A stretch of DNA of 64,000 nucleotides. Source: Maritimibacter sp. GTDB taxonomy: Bacteria > Pseudomonadota > Alphaproteobacteria > Rhodobacterales > Rhodobacteraceae. Positions 1 to 8,531 of this stretch are shown in pieces (positions within the stretch are counted from its first letter, which is position 1; the number at the start of each line of letters is the position of its first letter). The DNA lies in assembly GCA_011389895.1 (NCBI GenBank), contig JAABTN010000010.1:1-64000 (forward strand), written 5' to 3'. Made by a program: the position numbers and the translations under genes. The notes beneath the pieces are model-generated. The model saw nothing but the letters and a program-made list of their open reading frames with translations. It searched no databases and had not been told where the DNA came from.

Positions 1-1702
1 AGATCAGGCCCATTTGTTCCAGCTTCAGGATCACTTGGTGGGCGCAGTTGTCGACGTCGACGTTTTCCGTCTCGACCCGTAATTCCGGGTCGGCGGGCAC
101 GTCGTAGGGGTCGGAGATGCCGGTGAATTCCTTGATCTTGCCTTCGCGGGCGAGTTTATACAGCCCCTTGCGGTCGCGGCGTTCGCATTCCTCGATCGAG
201 GTGGCGACGTGGATTTCGACGAAGGCGCCGAATTCTTCCACGTCCTCGCGCACCGCGCGGCGGGTGGCGGCGTAGGGCGCGATCGGGGCGCAGATGGCGA
301 TGCCGCCGTTCTTGGTGATCTCGCTCGCCACGTAGCCGATGCGCCGGATGTTGAGGTCGCGGTGTTCCTTGGAAAAGCCCAGCTCGGACGACAGGTTCTT
401 GCGCACGATGTCCCCGTCGAGAAGCGTCACGGGGCGTCCGCCCATTTCCATCAGCTTGACCATGAGCGCGTTGGCGATGGTCGATTTGCCGGAGCCGGAG
501 AAGCCGGTGAAGAACACGGTAAAGCCCTGTTGCGAGCGTGGCGGGCGGGTGCGGCGCAGTTCCTTCACCACCTCGGGAAACGAGAACCAATCGGGGATTT
601 CAAGCCCCTCTTGCAGGCGGCGGCGCAGCTCGGTGCCGGAGATGTTGAGGATGGTCACCGTGTCGCGATCCTCGATCTCGTCGGCGGGTTCATATTGCGC
701 GCGTTCCTGCACGTAGACCATGTGTTTGAAGTCGACCATTTCCACGCCGATCTCTTCGGCGTGCTCGCGAAACAGGTCCTGCGCGTCGTAAGGCCCGTAG
801 AAATCTTCGCCCGCCGAGTTTTTGCCGGGGCCCGCATGGTCGCGCCCGATGATCAGGTGGGTGACGCCATGGTTCTTGCGGATCAGCCCGTGCCAGACCG
901 CCTCACGCGGGCCGGCCATGCGCATGGCAAGGTTGAGAAGCGACATGTTGGTGGTCGAGGCCGGGTATTTGTCCAGCACCGCCTCGTAGCACCGCACGCG
1001 GGTGAAATGGTCCACATCGCCCGGCTTGGTCATGCCCACGACCGGGTGGATCAGAAGGTTGGCCTGCGCTTCCTTGGCGGCGCGGAAGGTCAGTTCCTGG
1101 TGCGCGCGGTGGAGCGGATTGCGGGTCTGGAAAGCCACGATGCGACGCCAGCCCATCTTGCGAAAAAACGCGCGGAGTTCGTTGGGCGTGTCGCGGCGGG
1201 CGCGGAAATCGTAATGCACGGGCTGCTGGATGCCGGTGACGGGGCCGCCCAGATAGACCTTGCCCGCCGTGTTGTGCAGGTAATTGACCGCCGGATGGGC
1301 GGTGTCGTCGGCGCCGAACACCTTCTCGGCCTCGCGCGCCTTGTTGGGCACCCAGTTGTCGGTGACGGTCATGGTGGCCAGGATGACCCCCTCCTGGTCC
1401 CGCAGCGCGATGTCCTGGCCCTCCTCGATCTGCGCGGCGAAATCTTCCGATACGTCGAGCGTGATGGGCATTGGCCAGAGCGACCCGTCGGCAAGCCGCA
1501 TGCTCTCGACCACCCCGTCATAATCGGCTTCGGACAGGAACCCCTTGAGCGGGTTGAACCCGCCGTTCATCAACAGCTCCAGATCGCAAATCTGGCGCGG
1601 CGTGAGATCCCAGGACAAAAGATCGGCGGCGTCGAGCTTGAGCTTTTGGGCGCTCTCGTAGGAGACGTAGAGTTCGGAAATGGGGGCGAGGTTGGGCAAC
1701 AT
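1..1702 (-). CDS. sat/cysC: bifunctional sulfate adenylyltransferase / adenylylsulfate kinase, 3' end cut by window
   Basis: This gene is not in the ORF track because it has no stop inside the window; I translated the minus strand from the ATG at 1702 (MLPNLAPISELYVSYES). It would activate sulfate to APS and phosphorylate APS to PAPS in the cytoplasm, the entry to sulfur assimilation. Residues 1 to about 380 form the PUA-like and ATP-sulfurylase part, with the QTRNPLHRAH active-site motif and GRDHAG. The C-terminal 180 residues are an APS kinase with the P-loop GFSGSGKST. About 567 codons are present, so only a few C-terminal residues should be missing. The large plus-strand ORF at 209-1708 is its shadow. 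The family call is secure; whether both halves are active is inferred from the intact motifs. Confidence 0.95.
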   Translation of the reverse strand, partial: MLPNLAPISELYVSYESAQKLKLDAADLLSWDLTPRQICDLELLMNGGFNPLKGFLSEADYDGVVESMRLADGSLWPMPITLDVSEDFAAQIEEGQDIALRDQEGVILATMTVTDNWVPNKAREAEKVFGADDTAHPAVNYLHNTAGKVYLGGPVTGIQQPVHYDFRARRDTPNELRAFFRKMGWRRIVAFQTRNPLHRAHQELTFRAAKEAQANLLIHPVVGMTKPGDVDHFTRVRCYEAVLDKYPASTTNMSLLNLAMRMAGPREAVWHGLIRKNHGVTHLIIGRDHAGPGKNSAGEDFYGPYDAQDLFREHAEEIGVEMVDFKHMVYVQERAQYEPADEIEDRDTVTILNISGTELRRRLQEGLEIPDWFSFPEVVKELRRTRPPRSQQGFTVFFTGFSGSGKSTIANALMVKLMEMGGRPVTLLDGDIVRKNLSSELGFSKEHRDLNIRRIGYVASEITKNGGIAICAPIAPYAATRRAVREDVEEFGAFVEIHVATSIEECERRDRKGLYKLAREGKIKEFTGISDPYDVPADPELRVETENVDVDNCAHQVILKLEQMGLI

Positions 1703-2060
1703 GCCTGAAATGCCTTCTTTTGTGTCAATAGGGCGGGACCGCCGGCTTTCGCGGGCGTTTAGCGTCGAAACGACCGCCAATGCAACCCGCCGCCGCTTCG
1801 ATTGGAGAAACGAGGGCAATTATGCCGCAGCGCGGCGTGCTTGCGGGAGAGTGTTCCGGGCGGGCGTATAGGTGGGAGGAGGGTGTTTGGGGCAAGGCCT
1901 TTGGCCCGGAACGGACCATCGTGCAGAGCGCAGCCTCCTGCGTCAAGGGCAGGACTACGTCCGTGAACGTCGCCACCACAGACAAAGGCCCCCCGTCCCG
2001 CGTCGGAGCCGCAACAAGCGCGCGAATTGGGCGGATGGGTCCGGTCCCGATGGTCTTCGG
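1703..2060. other. 358-bp intergenic region, no gene seen
   Basis: This stretch lies between the start of sat/cysC and the 3' end of the first IclR gene. The ORFs listed here (1725-1985, 1780-2064, 1872-2141) overlap one another on both strands and resemble nothing I recognise. It presumably holds the sat/cysC promoter. I saw no clear riboswitch or terminator hairpin. Confidence 0.5.
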
Positions 2061-2792
2061 CTAGGCGCCCAAACCCTTGCTGATCGCATGGGCTGTCGAA
2101 AGTGTTTGCCGTTCGACCGCCTTGCCGAAACCCTGCGCTGATTTCGTCGCGCTGATCGCGGCGACCACGGCCCCGGACATGTCGCGGACCGGGGCGGCGA
2201 CACTGCATAGACCGCTTTCAAACTGGCCCTCGTGCACCACGGTCTGTGCCTGTCGGTCGCGCTCGGAATTCGCCAGCGCCGTTGCGACGTCTCGGGCCGG
2301 TCTGTCGGCCATCAACCGTCGGATTTCGCGTTCTGACCTATGGCAAAGCAGCAAGCGACCCATCGCGGTTTGGGAGGCTGGCAACCGGCTTCCGACATGA
2401 ACCAGCGACGACAGACCATCCGTCGCGGGATAGCGAATCAGGTAGAGAACGTGGAGACCGTCAAGCACGCCAAGGTGCGTCGACCAGTCAAGATCGTCAC
2501 GAAGCGCCTCCAAGGGCTTCTGGGCAACTTCCAACAACTCGCGGCTTGCCAGAAAGCCGTAGCTCAGGCTCAGGACCTGGGGGCCCAAGCGGTAGCGCGC
2601 CTTCCCCGGCACCTCCAGAAGATATCCTTCCGAGACAAGCGTGTGGACCGTCCGAAAGGCCGCCGAGCGTGTCACCCCCAAGGCCCGCGCAATGTCGGCC
2701 AGACCGTTCTCGGGCGTCTGCGGCGTGAAGCTTTTCAACGCCGCCAGCCCACGCACGAGGCCCGGGACCAAGTAGGGATCCTTATCGCTCAT
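2061..2792 (-). CDS. IclR-family transcriptional regulator (1)
   Basis: A cytoplasmic one-component regulator of about 243 aa. The N-terminal winged helix (about residues 8-70) contains GLADIARALGVTRSAAFRTV, followed by an effector-binding IclR domain with GVLDGLHVLYL and, near the C-terminus, SGLCSVAAPVRD. The ORF track starts at 2816, but the ATG at 2792 (MSDKDPYLV) is preceded by AAGG and leaves the palindrome at 2803-2818 in the promoter, so I prefer it. The gene is divergent from the cupin/Rieske operon, which it probably controls in response to a pathway metabolite. The ligand is unknown. Family certain; target inferred from position. Confidence 0.9.
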   Translation of the reverse strand: MSDKDPYLVPGLVRGLAALKSFTPQTPENGLADIARALGVTRSAAFRTVHTLVSEGYLLEVPGKARYRLGPQVLSLSYGFLASRELLEVAQKPLEALRDDLDWSTHLGVLDGLHVLYLIRYPATDGLSSLVHVGSRLPASQTAMGRLLLCHRSEREIRRLMADRPARDVATALANSERDRQAQTVVHEGQFESGLCSVAAPVRDMSGAVVAAISATKSAQGFGKAVERQTLSTAHAISKGLGA

Positions 2793-2802
2793 GATCGCGC
2801 CT

Positions 2803-2818
2803 TGTTTCATATACAAAA
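2803..2818. promoter_or_regulatory. candidate IclR operator GTTTCATATACAAAAC
   Basis: An imperfect palindrome (GTTT...AAAC around a TATA centre) sits between the IclR start at 2792 and the divergent cupin operon. Its placement fits autoregulation and control of the oxygenase operon. It differs from the TTGAACA-type operator near the second IclR gene. Inference only. Confidence 0.4.
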
Positions 2819-2883
2819 CGCAACCTTCCCCGGAAAACGCGGGGTCTGCAAGATCAGATCAACGGATTTGAATGGAGCACGGC

Positions 2884-3840
2884 ATGAATATCGAAACCAC
2901 CGAAGGATTGACACTGGCAGACCGGCTTTCCGCGCATACCGGTCGCTTTACCGACAAGGCATTCGACTGGAACGCCTTTCCCTCCAACAGCGGCTTTGAC
3001 GAGCTTGCCCGGGCCCAGATGCGCTATATCGGCGCTGGCGGGTCACCGAAGGTCGGCGACACCTCGACGCTGAAAGCCGATAATTTCACCGTCAGCCTGA
3101 TCTACAAGGAGCCGGGCCGCTATGCCGCCTGCCACAGCCATGAGATCGAGGAAAGCTTTCTGATCATTGACGGGACGCTGGTCGTGGGATGGGAAAAGGA
3201 CGGAGAGGTCGTCGAGATCAATCTTGGACCCAAGGACATGATCCTGAACGCACGCGAAATCGGTCATGGTTTCCGCGTGGACGGCGTGGAGCCGGTGATG
3301 ATGTCGATCTCGGTCGATGTCGGAAAGCCCTTGCCCCCGGTCTATCACTATCACCCGAAAGAACACCCAAGCGACCTTGCGCGCAGCTTCGGGGCCGAAC
3401 CGGGCCAAACTTTGAAGTTTGATCGCAGCGGCGACCACCCGCTTCAGAAACTGATGTCGGAATATGTCGTGCGCCACGTCGAGCTTCCGACGATCTGGGA
3501 AGATGCCGGGTTCACGCGCAAGGTCTACGTGGGCGATGCCCCGGGCGCGATCAATCAGGATACCTGCCGCAAGGAGATGTGGGGGCTGCCGGTGGGCACA
3601 AAGCTCGCGCCATTCACCCGCAATTGCGAGGACGCTTACCTGTGCCTCGACGGGGCGGTCGAGGTCGTCTGGGTCGATGACAACGGCGAGGAAGCCGTGG
3701 TCGAGCTTGGGCCGCGCGATCTGGTCAAGACACCTGCAGGGCAGGCGCATTACCTGCGCAATCCCGGTGCGGGGGCCGCGACTGTCTGGACAGTGATCGG
3801 GTCATCGGGTGACGATGGCGCGGTCTACAAAAAAGGATGA
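2884..3840 (+). CDS. double-cupin protein, first gene of Rieske oxygenase operon
   Basis: A bicupin of about 318 aa. The start at 2884 (MNIETTEG) is preceded by GGAG five bases upstream; the ORF-track start at 2872 would bury that site. The first cupin (about residues 60-150) has the metal-binding pattern HSHEIEE...G and a motif 2 with PKDM...H. The second cupin (about 220-310) keeps PRDL...H but has lost the HxH of motif 1 (FTRNCEDAYLCLDG), so it probably does not bind metal in the same way. It could be a ring-cleaving dioxygenase, an isomerase or a small-molecule binding protein; sequence alone does not decide. It leads an operon whose later genes overlap, so it should share their substrate. 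Confidence 0.85.
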   Translation: MNIETTEGLTLADRLSAHTGRFTDKAFDWNAFPSNSGFDELARAQMRYIGAGGSPKVGDTSTLKADNFTVSLIYKEPGRYAACHSHEIEESFLIIDGTLVVGWEKDGEVVEINLGPKDMILNAREIGHGFRVDGVEPVMMSISVDVGKPLPPVYHYHPKEHPSDLARSFGAEPGQTLKFDRSGDHPLQKLMSEYVVRHVELPTIWEDAGFTRKVYVGDAPGAINQDTCRKEMWGLPVGTKLAPFTRNCEDAYLCLDGAVEVVWVDDNGEEAVVELGPRDLVKTPAGQAHYLRNPGAGAATVWTVIGSSGDDGAVYKKG

Positions 3841-3849
3841 GGGCGCCTG

Positions 3850-4209
3850 ATGAGACACGAGATGAAAGACAAGCCCGACGCGTTCAAAGCGTTGATGGCA
3901 AACGCGAAATTCGATCTGGGGCGCTCCGACCTTCCGCACCAAAGCCTGGGACGAGCGCTGACACCCGAAGAGGAAGCTCTGGCGGACGGGCTCATGCAAG
4001 TCTACGCAGAGGGCGCCTCGGGGCCGGCTGCGATCGCTGCGGGGCTTGCGAAGCGGGGTGTGGTGTCCCCGCAGTCCGGTAAGGCGGATTGGACGGCGGA
4101 AAGCGTGGCACGCGAGCTTGCCGCGCTGAACGCCGATTTGGACCGGGCCTACGCAGAAAACGGCTCTGGGGGTGGGCATGGTGGCGACACGGGAGGGACC
4201 AGCACATGA
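3850..4209 (+). CDS. small recombinase-HTH-like protein linked to Rieske oxygenase
   Basis: A 119-aa soluble protein with no obvious enzyme motif. The middle (GRALTPEEEALADGLMQVY, then SGPAAIAAGLAKRGV, SPQSG and WTAESV) resembles the helix-turn-helix part of serine recombinases, yet no catalytic recombinase domain is present. I recall similar short proteins annotated as recombinase-like HTH beside Rieske oxygenases, so it may be an oxygenase accessory subunit and not a DNA-binding protein. The C-terminus is a Gly-rich tail. Its stop overlaps the Rieske start (ATGA), indicating translational coupling and probably matched stoichiometry. An alternative start lies at 3862. Function unknown. Confidence 0.7.
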   Translation: MRHEMKDKPDAFKALMANAKFDLGRSDLPHQSLGRALTPEEEALADGLMQVYAEGASGPAAIAAGLAKRGVVSPQSGKADWTAESVARELAALNADLDRAYAENGSGGGHGGDTGGTST

Positions 4210-5246
4210 TGACAGCTGACATGAAGACGCGCGTCGAAGAGCGGGTCAACGAAGGTCTGAAGAACCAATGGTATCCCGTCGCAAAGTCGGTCGAGATTCG
4301 GACCGATCGCCCATATGGCGCGATGGCGCTTGGCCGCAAGATGGTGCTTTGGCGCGATGAAAACGGCGACATTCGCTGTATAGAGGATTTCTGCCCCCAT
4401 CGCGGTGCGCCCCTAAGCTATGGCGAGGTGCACGACGGGAATATCGGCTGCCGCTACCACGGCGTGATTGTCGATGGCACCGGCACCGTTCAACGTGTGC
4501 CGGCCATGCCGGATTGTCCGATGGAAGGGCGCAAGGCGCTGCGGTCTTACCGCGTGCAGGAAGCAGGCGATGCCGTGTTTGTCTTTGTCTCCGACAGTGA
4601 AGACGACGAACCGCATGAGCTGCCCCTGCCAACAGAATTATCCGATCCTGCATGGACAGGGTTTCTATGCACGGCCGAGTGGGGCGTGAACTACCGCTAC
4701 GCATTGGATAACCTCGCTGATCCGATGCACGGCTGTTACCTGCACGCCGAGAGTTTCACATTGGCCTTCGGGTCGAAGCAGGATTTGCTGGAACTGGACA
4801 ACCGCGATGACGGGTTTCGGGTCAGCCGTGTCGGGCAGGTGGGCGAGAATTTCGACTGGGTCGAATTCGCCGTGGAAGAGGGCGGCATGTTCTGCCATCT
4901 TGATATCCCCTATCCGCCCGCCGCAGGACCGGGCGGGCATATGCGCATTCTCGGCTATGTCACCCCTGTCGGGCCGCGCACATGCAAGGTGTTCTTCTGG
5001 AGGATGCGCAAGGTTGACGGGTTCGACCGCGAGAGCTGGCGTTTCCTCTACCGCGCGCGTCTGGAAGAGCAGCACTGGAACGTGCTGGAACAGGATCGCG
5101 TGATGCTGGAAGGCATGCCGGACGACGCCCGATCCCGCGAGATGCTGTATCAGCACGATATCGGCGTTGCGCATTTGCGCCGGGCGCTGCATCGGGCGGC
5201 GAAGGAACAGATCGCGGCCGAGGATGCCGCATTGGCTGCCGAATGA
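4206..5246 (+). CDS. Rieske [2Fe-2S] aromatic ring-hydroxylating oxygenase, alpha subunit
   Basis: A 346-aa non-haem iron oxygenase. The start at 4206 overlaps the previous stop (ATGA); the longer ORF in the track runs through the upstream gene. The Rieske cluster ligands are CPHRG and CRYHG at about residues 65-95. The mononuclear iron site is DNLADPMHGCYLH at about 165-180, with the usual bridging Asp. It would hydroxylate or O-demethylate an aromatic acid using electrons from a reductase. Length matches the vanillate-demethylase/phthalate-type family. No reductase or ferredoxin gene is in the window. Stop and start overlap again with the downstream SDR. Confidence 0.93.
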   Translation: MMTADMKTRVEERVNEGLKNQWYPVAKSVEIRTDRPYGAMALGRKMVLWRDENGDIRCIEDFCPHRGAPLSYGEVHDGNIGCRYHGVIVDGTGTVQRVPAMPDCPMEGRKALRSYRVQEAGDAVFVFVSDSEDDEPHELPLPTELSDPAWTGFLCTAEWGVNYRYALDNLADPMHGCYLHAESFTLAFGSKQDLLELDNRDDGFRVSRVGQVGENFDWVEFAVEEGGMFCHLDIPYPPAAGPGGHMRILGYVTPVGPRTCKVFFWRMRKVDGFDRESWRFLYRARLEEQHWNVLEQDRVMLEGMPDDARSREMLYQHDIGVAHLRRALHRAAKEQIAAEDAALAAE

Positions 5247-5971
5247 GCCTTGTAGACCGGCGTATTCTCGTCACCGGCGCGGCGCGGGGTCTGGGCGAGG
5301 CTCTTGCGCATCATCTGGCGGGCATTGGGGCCGATCTGATCCTCGCCGATATTCTGGAAGCCGAAGGGCGTGCGGTGGCAGACAAGCTTGGCGCGACCTT
5401 TCATTCCGTCGATTTGAGGAATGCGGACAGCATCGCCGCGCTTGCGGGCAAGATCGACGCGCCGCTCCACGGTCTTGTCAACAACGGCGCGATCGCGACC
5501 GGGATCGGCGGGGTCGGGTTCGAGGACGTCGAGATCGACACCTGGAACCGGGTGATGGAAGTCAACGTGCGCGGCACATGGCTTATGACCAAGGCCGTGG
5601 CCCCCATGCTCAGGCAAGCGGGGAGTGGGCGGATCGTCAACGTGGCGTCGGACACGGCGCTTTGGGGCGCCCCCAACCTTCTTTCTTACACGGCATCAAA
5701 GGGCGCGGTCATTTCCATGACCCGGTCGCTGGCGCGAGAGCTGGGGCCGGACGGGATCGGGGTCACCGCCATTGCGCCGGGTATCCTGACCACAGAAAGC
5801 ACAGACTATGTGCCCCGCGAACGCCACGCCCACTATGAACAGGGACGCGCTGTGCCGGGTCTACAGCCGCCCGAAGACATCGCGGGAACGGTCGCCTTTC
5901 TGCTAAGCGAACCCGCGCTGACGCTCACGGGCCAAGTCCTGCCCGTCAACAGGGGCTTCGTGTTCACGTGA
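5243..5971 (+). CDS. SDR-family oxidoreductase
   Basis: A 242-aa classical short-chain dehydrogenase. The cofactor motif TGAARGLG is at residues 11-18, NNGA follows at about 78, and the catalytic YTASK is at about 150 with the preceding Ser. The C-terminus has the usual loop ending in a PVNRGF-type strand. It overlaps the Rieske gene by four bases and is itself overlapped by the next gene, so it probably oxidises the alcohol or cis-dihydrodiol made by the oxygenase. The pattern is compatible with either NAD or NADP; substrate unknown. Confidence 0.92.
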   Translation: MSLVDRRILVTGAARGLGEALAHHLAGIGADLILADILEAEGRAVADKLGATFHSVDLRNADSIAALAGKIDAPLHGLVNNGAIATGIGGVGFEDVEIDTWNRVMEVNVRGTWLMTKAVAPMLRQAGSGRIVNVASDTALWGAPNLLSYTASKGAVISMTRSLARELGPDGIGVTAIAPGILTTESTDYVPRERHAHYEQGRAVPGLQPPEDIAGTVAFLLSEPALTLTGQVLPVNRGFVFT

Positions 5972-6495
5972 CCCCGGATGCACTCATCACGGAATTGCGA
6001 AAACCGTGGCACCACGGCGAACATTTTGACGCGCGCGGCGTGGTTTTTGACGACCCGGTCGTGTTTGATGGGATGACCTTGCGGGGGTTCGATCTTTCGG
6101 GTGCGCAGTTCAAGTCGGGCTTCAGCGCCAAAGGCGCAACCTTTCTGGGGCTCGCGTGGATGACCAATGCAAAGATCGATGGGGCCTGCGACCTGACATC
6201 CGCGACCTTCCGGATCGACCTGAGGGCGGAGGGGCTGACCACGACCCGGTTATGTCTCGACGCGGCACAGGTGCGCGGTGTCCTTGCACTGGCGCGCCTG
6301 CGTGCTGATCACGTGAGCCTTTCGCAGGCGTTTGTCATGGCGAACCTGACGCTGGAGAATGCCAGAATTTCGGGTGGTATCGACATGACGCAGGCCGTGG
6401 TCATGGGCGGGTTCTGGGCCAAGGACGCCGAGCTTGGGCGTGTCGAGGCCGATGGCGTCGAGATTGATGGACGTGTCAACCGCCCGGGCGGCTAA
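5968..6495 (+). CDS. pentapeptide-repeat-like protein, last gene of Rieske operon
   Basis: A 175-aa protein starting with GTG at 5968, coupled to the SDR stop through GTGA. From about residue 20 it shows irregular beta-helix-like repeats of the A-x-F/L-x-x kind (FDLSGAQF, FSAKGATF, LTLENARI, AKDAELGRV), suggesting a right-handed quadrilateral helix. There is no signal peptide, membrane segment or catalytic motif. Such proteins usually act by binding other proteins or as scaffolds. Its place as a coupled fifth gene of an oxygenase operon is unusual. The repeat reading is moderately sure; function is unknown. Confidence 0.65.
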   Translation: MTPDALITELRKPWHHGEHFDARGVVFDDPVVFDGMTLRGFDLSGAQFKSGFSAKGATFLGLAWMTNAKIDGACDLTSATFRIDLRAEGLTTTRLCLDAAQVRGVLALARLRADHVSLSQAFVMANLTLENARISGGIDMTQAVVMGGFWAKDAELGRVEADGVEIDGRVNRPGG

Positions 6496-6635
6496 CCCCA
6501 AATACGCTTTGTGCATCCGCCATGCGCATCCGCCTTCGCCCCTGATCCCCGTGGTAGGCGCGCCCAAAGGTCGTGCGGTCCAGGTGTCTTTTCACAATCG
6601 GGTTGCCGTTGGACCCAAGAGCGGCCCGTTGTCGG

Positions 6636-7952
6636 TCAGTCGAACATGAGACCAACCGGACCCGTCACCAGCACCGGGAAGAAAAACAGGATCAGGATCG
6701 CCGCGATATCAAGAATGATAAAGGGCACCGCCGCCCGGTATATATCCCCCATGGTCGTTCCCCGTGGTGCGACCGCCTTCATCACGAAAAGTGCCGCGCC
6801 GAAGGGTGGTGATGTTGCACCGGTCTCGATGGCCACGAGGAAAAGCGCCGCGAACCAGATCGGGTCAAAGCCAAGCTGAATGACAAGCGGCACGAAGATC
6901 GGCAGCGTGATCAGCATGATCGGCAGCGGCCCCATGAACATGCCCATCAGCACGACCACGGTGATCATCAGGAACACGATGGTCGAAGGCGAAACATCAA
7001 GCGACAGGACCGCGTCCACCATGTCATAGGTCGCGCCGGTAAAGGCCAGAAGTTGCGAAAACGTGACGGCGCCCGAGACGATCAGAAGCACCATGACCGA
7101 GATGTTCGAGCTGGCCAGCATTGTCTTGCCAAAAATCGTCGGCGTCAGGCGACGTTTTATCAGCGCAAGCAAAAGCGTTGCAAAGGCCCCGGTTGCCGCC
7201 GCTTCGCTGGGCGTGGCGATGCCCAGGAAAATGACCCCGACAACCGAGAAGACGACCAGTGTCAGGGGAACGATGTTGACGATGGTCGAGCTGACCTTTT
7301 CGGAAAATGCCACCGGCTCAACCTCGAAAGCAGGCGCAAGCTCGGGGCTTATCGTGCACCGACCGATGATATAGACAACATAAAGAAGCGCCATCAAAAG
7401 GCCGGGCACGATGATGCCGATCAGGATCTGGCCGATAGAAATCTCGGCGATGACACCGAACACAACGGCAAGAGATGAGGGTGGGATCATGATGGCAAGG
7501 CCGGAGGACCCCAGGATCGGCCCGAGAGACATCTGTTTCTTGTATCCGCGCTTCTCCATTTCCGGTGTCAACGAAGACCCCAGAAGCGCGATGGACCCCA
7601 TCGAGTTGCCGGTCAGCGTTGAAAACAAGACCCCGCCGCCCACGGCCATCAGGGCCAGACGCCCGCGCAGTTTTCCGAACCACTTGTCGAGCGTATCCAT
7701 CAGATCGACCGCGATCCGGGACTGAAACATCGCCTCGCCCATGATCATGAAAAGCGCGATCGGGATCAGGGTGAAACTGCTGATGCTGTCGACGGTGTTC
7801 AGGACCAGTTGCTCGATCCCCGCCGTGCCACCCATCAGGATGTAGGCCCCGACAAGGTTCACCGCGAAGAAGGCAAACGCCACGGGCAGACCTGCCAACA
7901 TCAAGACAAAGAGCGGCCCGAGGATCACGACAAGGGTGACATACCACTCCAT
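6636..7952 (-). CDS. dctM: TRAP transporter large permease, DctM type
   Basis: A 438-aa inner-membrane protein with about 12 hydrophobic segments, the usual DctM size. The start at 7952 (MEWYVTLVVIL) overlaps the DctQ stop by one base (TAATG); the ORF-track start is inside dctQ. It contains TLTGNSMGS, PPSSLAVVFG and GATSPPFGAALFV, typical DctM elements. It couples the sodium gradient to import of the substrate delivered by DctP. It ends the monooxygenase-dctPQM operon and converges on the pentapeptide-like gene, leaving 140 bp without an obvious terminator. Confidence 0.95.
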   Translation of the reverse strand: MEWYVTLVVILGPLFVLMLAGLPVAFAFFAVNLVGAYILMGGTAGIEQLVLNTVDSISSFTLIPIALFMIMGEAMFQSRIAVDLMDTLDKWFGKLRGRLALMAVGGGVLFSTLTGNSMGSIALLGSSLTPEMEKRGYKKQMSLGPILGSSGLAIMIPPSSLAVVFGVIAEISIGQILIGIIVPGLLMALLYVVYIIGRCTISPELAPAFEVEPVAFSEKVSSTIVNIVPLTLVVFSVVGVIFLGIATPSEAAATGAFATLLLALIKRRLTPTIFGKTMLASSNISVMVLLIVSGAVTFSQLLAFTGATYDMVDAVLSLDVSPSTIVFLMITVVVLMGMFMGPLPIMLITLPIFVPLVIQLGFDPIWFAALFLVAIETGATSPPFGAALFVMKAVAPRGTTMGDIYRAAVPFIILDIAAILILFFFPVLVTGPVGLMFD

Positions 7953-8455
7953 TATCCGTGGTCCTCGGGCTGAAAGCTGCGGATGAGTGCATCCAGAAAT
8001 TGCACGGCCATGAGAGTTGCTCCAAGAGGCATGGCTGCCGTTATCCACCAGCTTTGCGGTCGCATAACGGTCACTTCTCGCGTGCCAAGTTCAAGTTGAT
8101 CCAGCACCACCTGCAGGCCGACATAAATCAGCACGAGACAGACCAGAAGCCCGATCAGCGCGTTCACGAATTGCATGACCTGCCGCTTCGGTGCGCTCAT
8201 GCCGTTGATCAGGAGATCCATGACAACGTGGCGGTTCTTTTCGAGAAGATAGGGGGCCCCGAGGAAGGTGATGAACAGCAGGGCATATTCGCTGACCTCG
8301 ATGACCCATAGTCGCGAAGGTGCGCCAAGCGCACGCCCCGCGACCTCGAAACACACAATCGCGGCGATCCCGAACAACAGGGCGGCACCGATGATCGCGC
8401 AGATCAGGTTGATGCGGCTGAAGGCGGTGCGCACGAGATCAAGCGCTTTTGTCAT
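7952..8455 (-). CDS. dctQ: TRAP transporter small permease, DctQ type
   Basis: A 167-aa inner-membrane protein with four predicted helices (about residues 15-35, 50-70, 90-115 and 135-155). LLEKNRHVVMDLLIN after helix 2 is the family's characteristic stretch. It pairs with DctM to form the membrane part of the tripartite transporter. It overlaps dctM by one base and follows dctP after a 76-bp gap that holds a strong hairpin. Confidence 0.94.
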   Translation of the reverse strand: MTKALDLVRTAFSRINLICAIIGAALLFGIAAIVCFEVAGRALGAPSRLWVIEVSEYALLFITFLGAPYLLEKNRHVVMDLLINGMSAPKRQVMQFVNALIGLLVCLVLIYVGLQVVLDQLELGTREVTVMRPQSWWITAAMPLGATLMAVQFLDALIRSFQPEDHG

Positions 8456-8477
8456 GAGGTATCCTTGGATTTAAGTC

Positions 8478-8507
8478 GTCGGTGCCAGATGAAGCTCTGG
8501 CACCGAC
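8478..8507 (-). terminator. strong hairpin between dctP and dctQ (no T tract)
   Basis: GTCGGTGCCAGA and TCTGGCACCGAC form a perfect 12-bp stem around TGAAGC. On the minus-strand transcript it follows the dctP stop, with no run of U after it. It is probably an mRNA-stabilising or partial-termination element that raises DctP relative to the permeases. Confidence 0.75.
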
Positions 8508-8531
8508 AGGGAGGAACGCCTCGGCTGGCCC

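Noticed and set aside
209-1708. 499-aa plus-strand ORF over sat/cysC
   Set aside because: Antisense shadow of a clear bifunctional sulfate-activating enzyme on the minus strand, which the track missed only because it runs off the window.
1703-2060. SAM or other riboswitch upstream of the sulfur gene
   Set aside because: No stem arrangement matching a known riboswitch could be recognised by eye; a covariance search would be needed.
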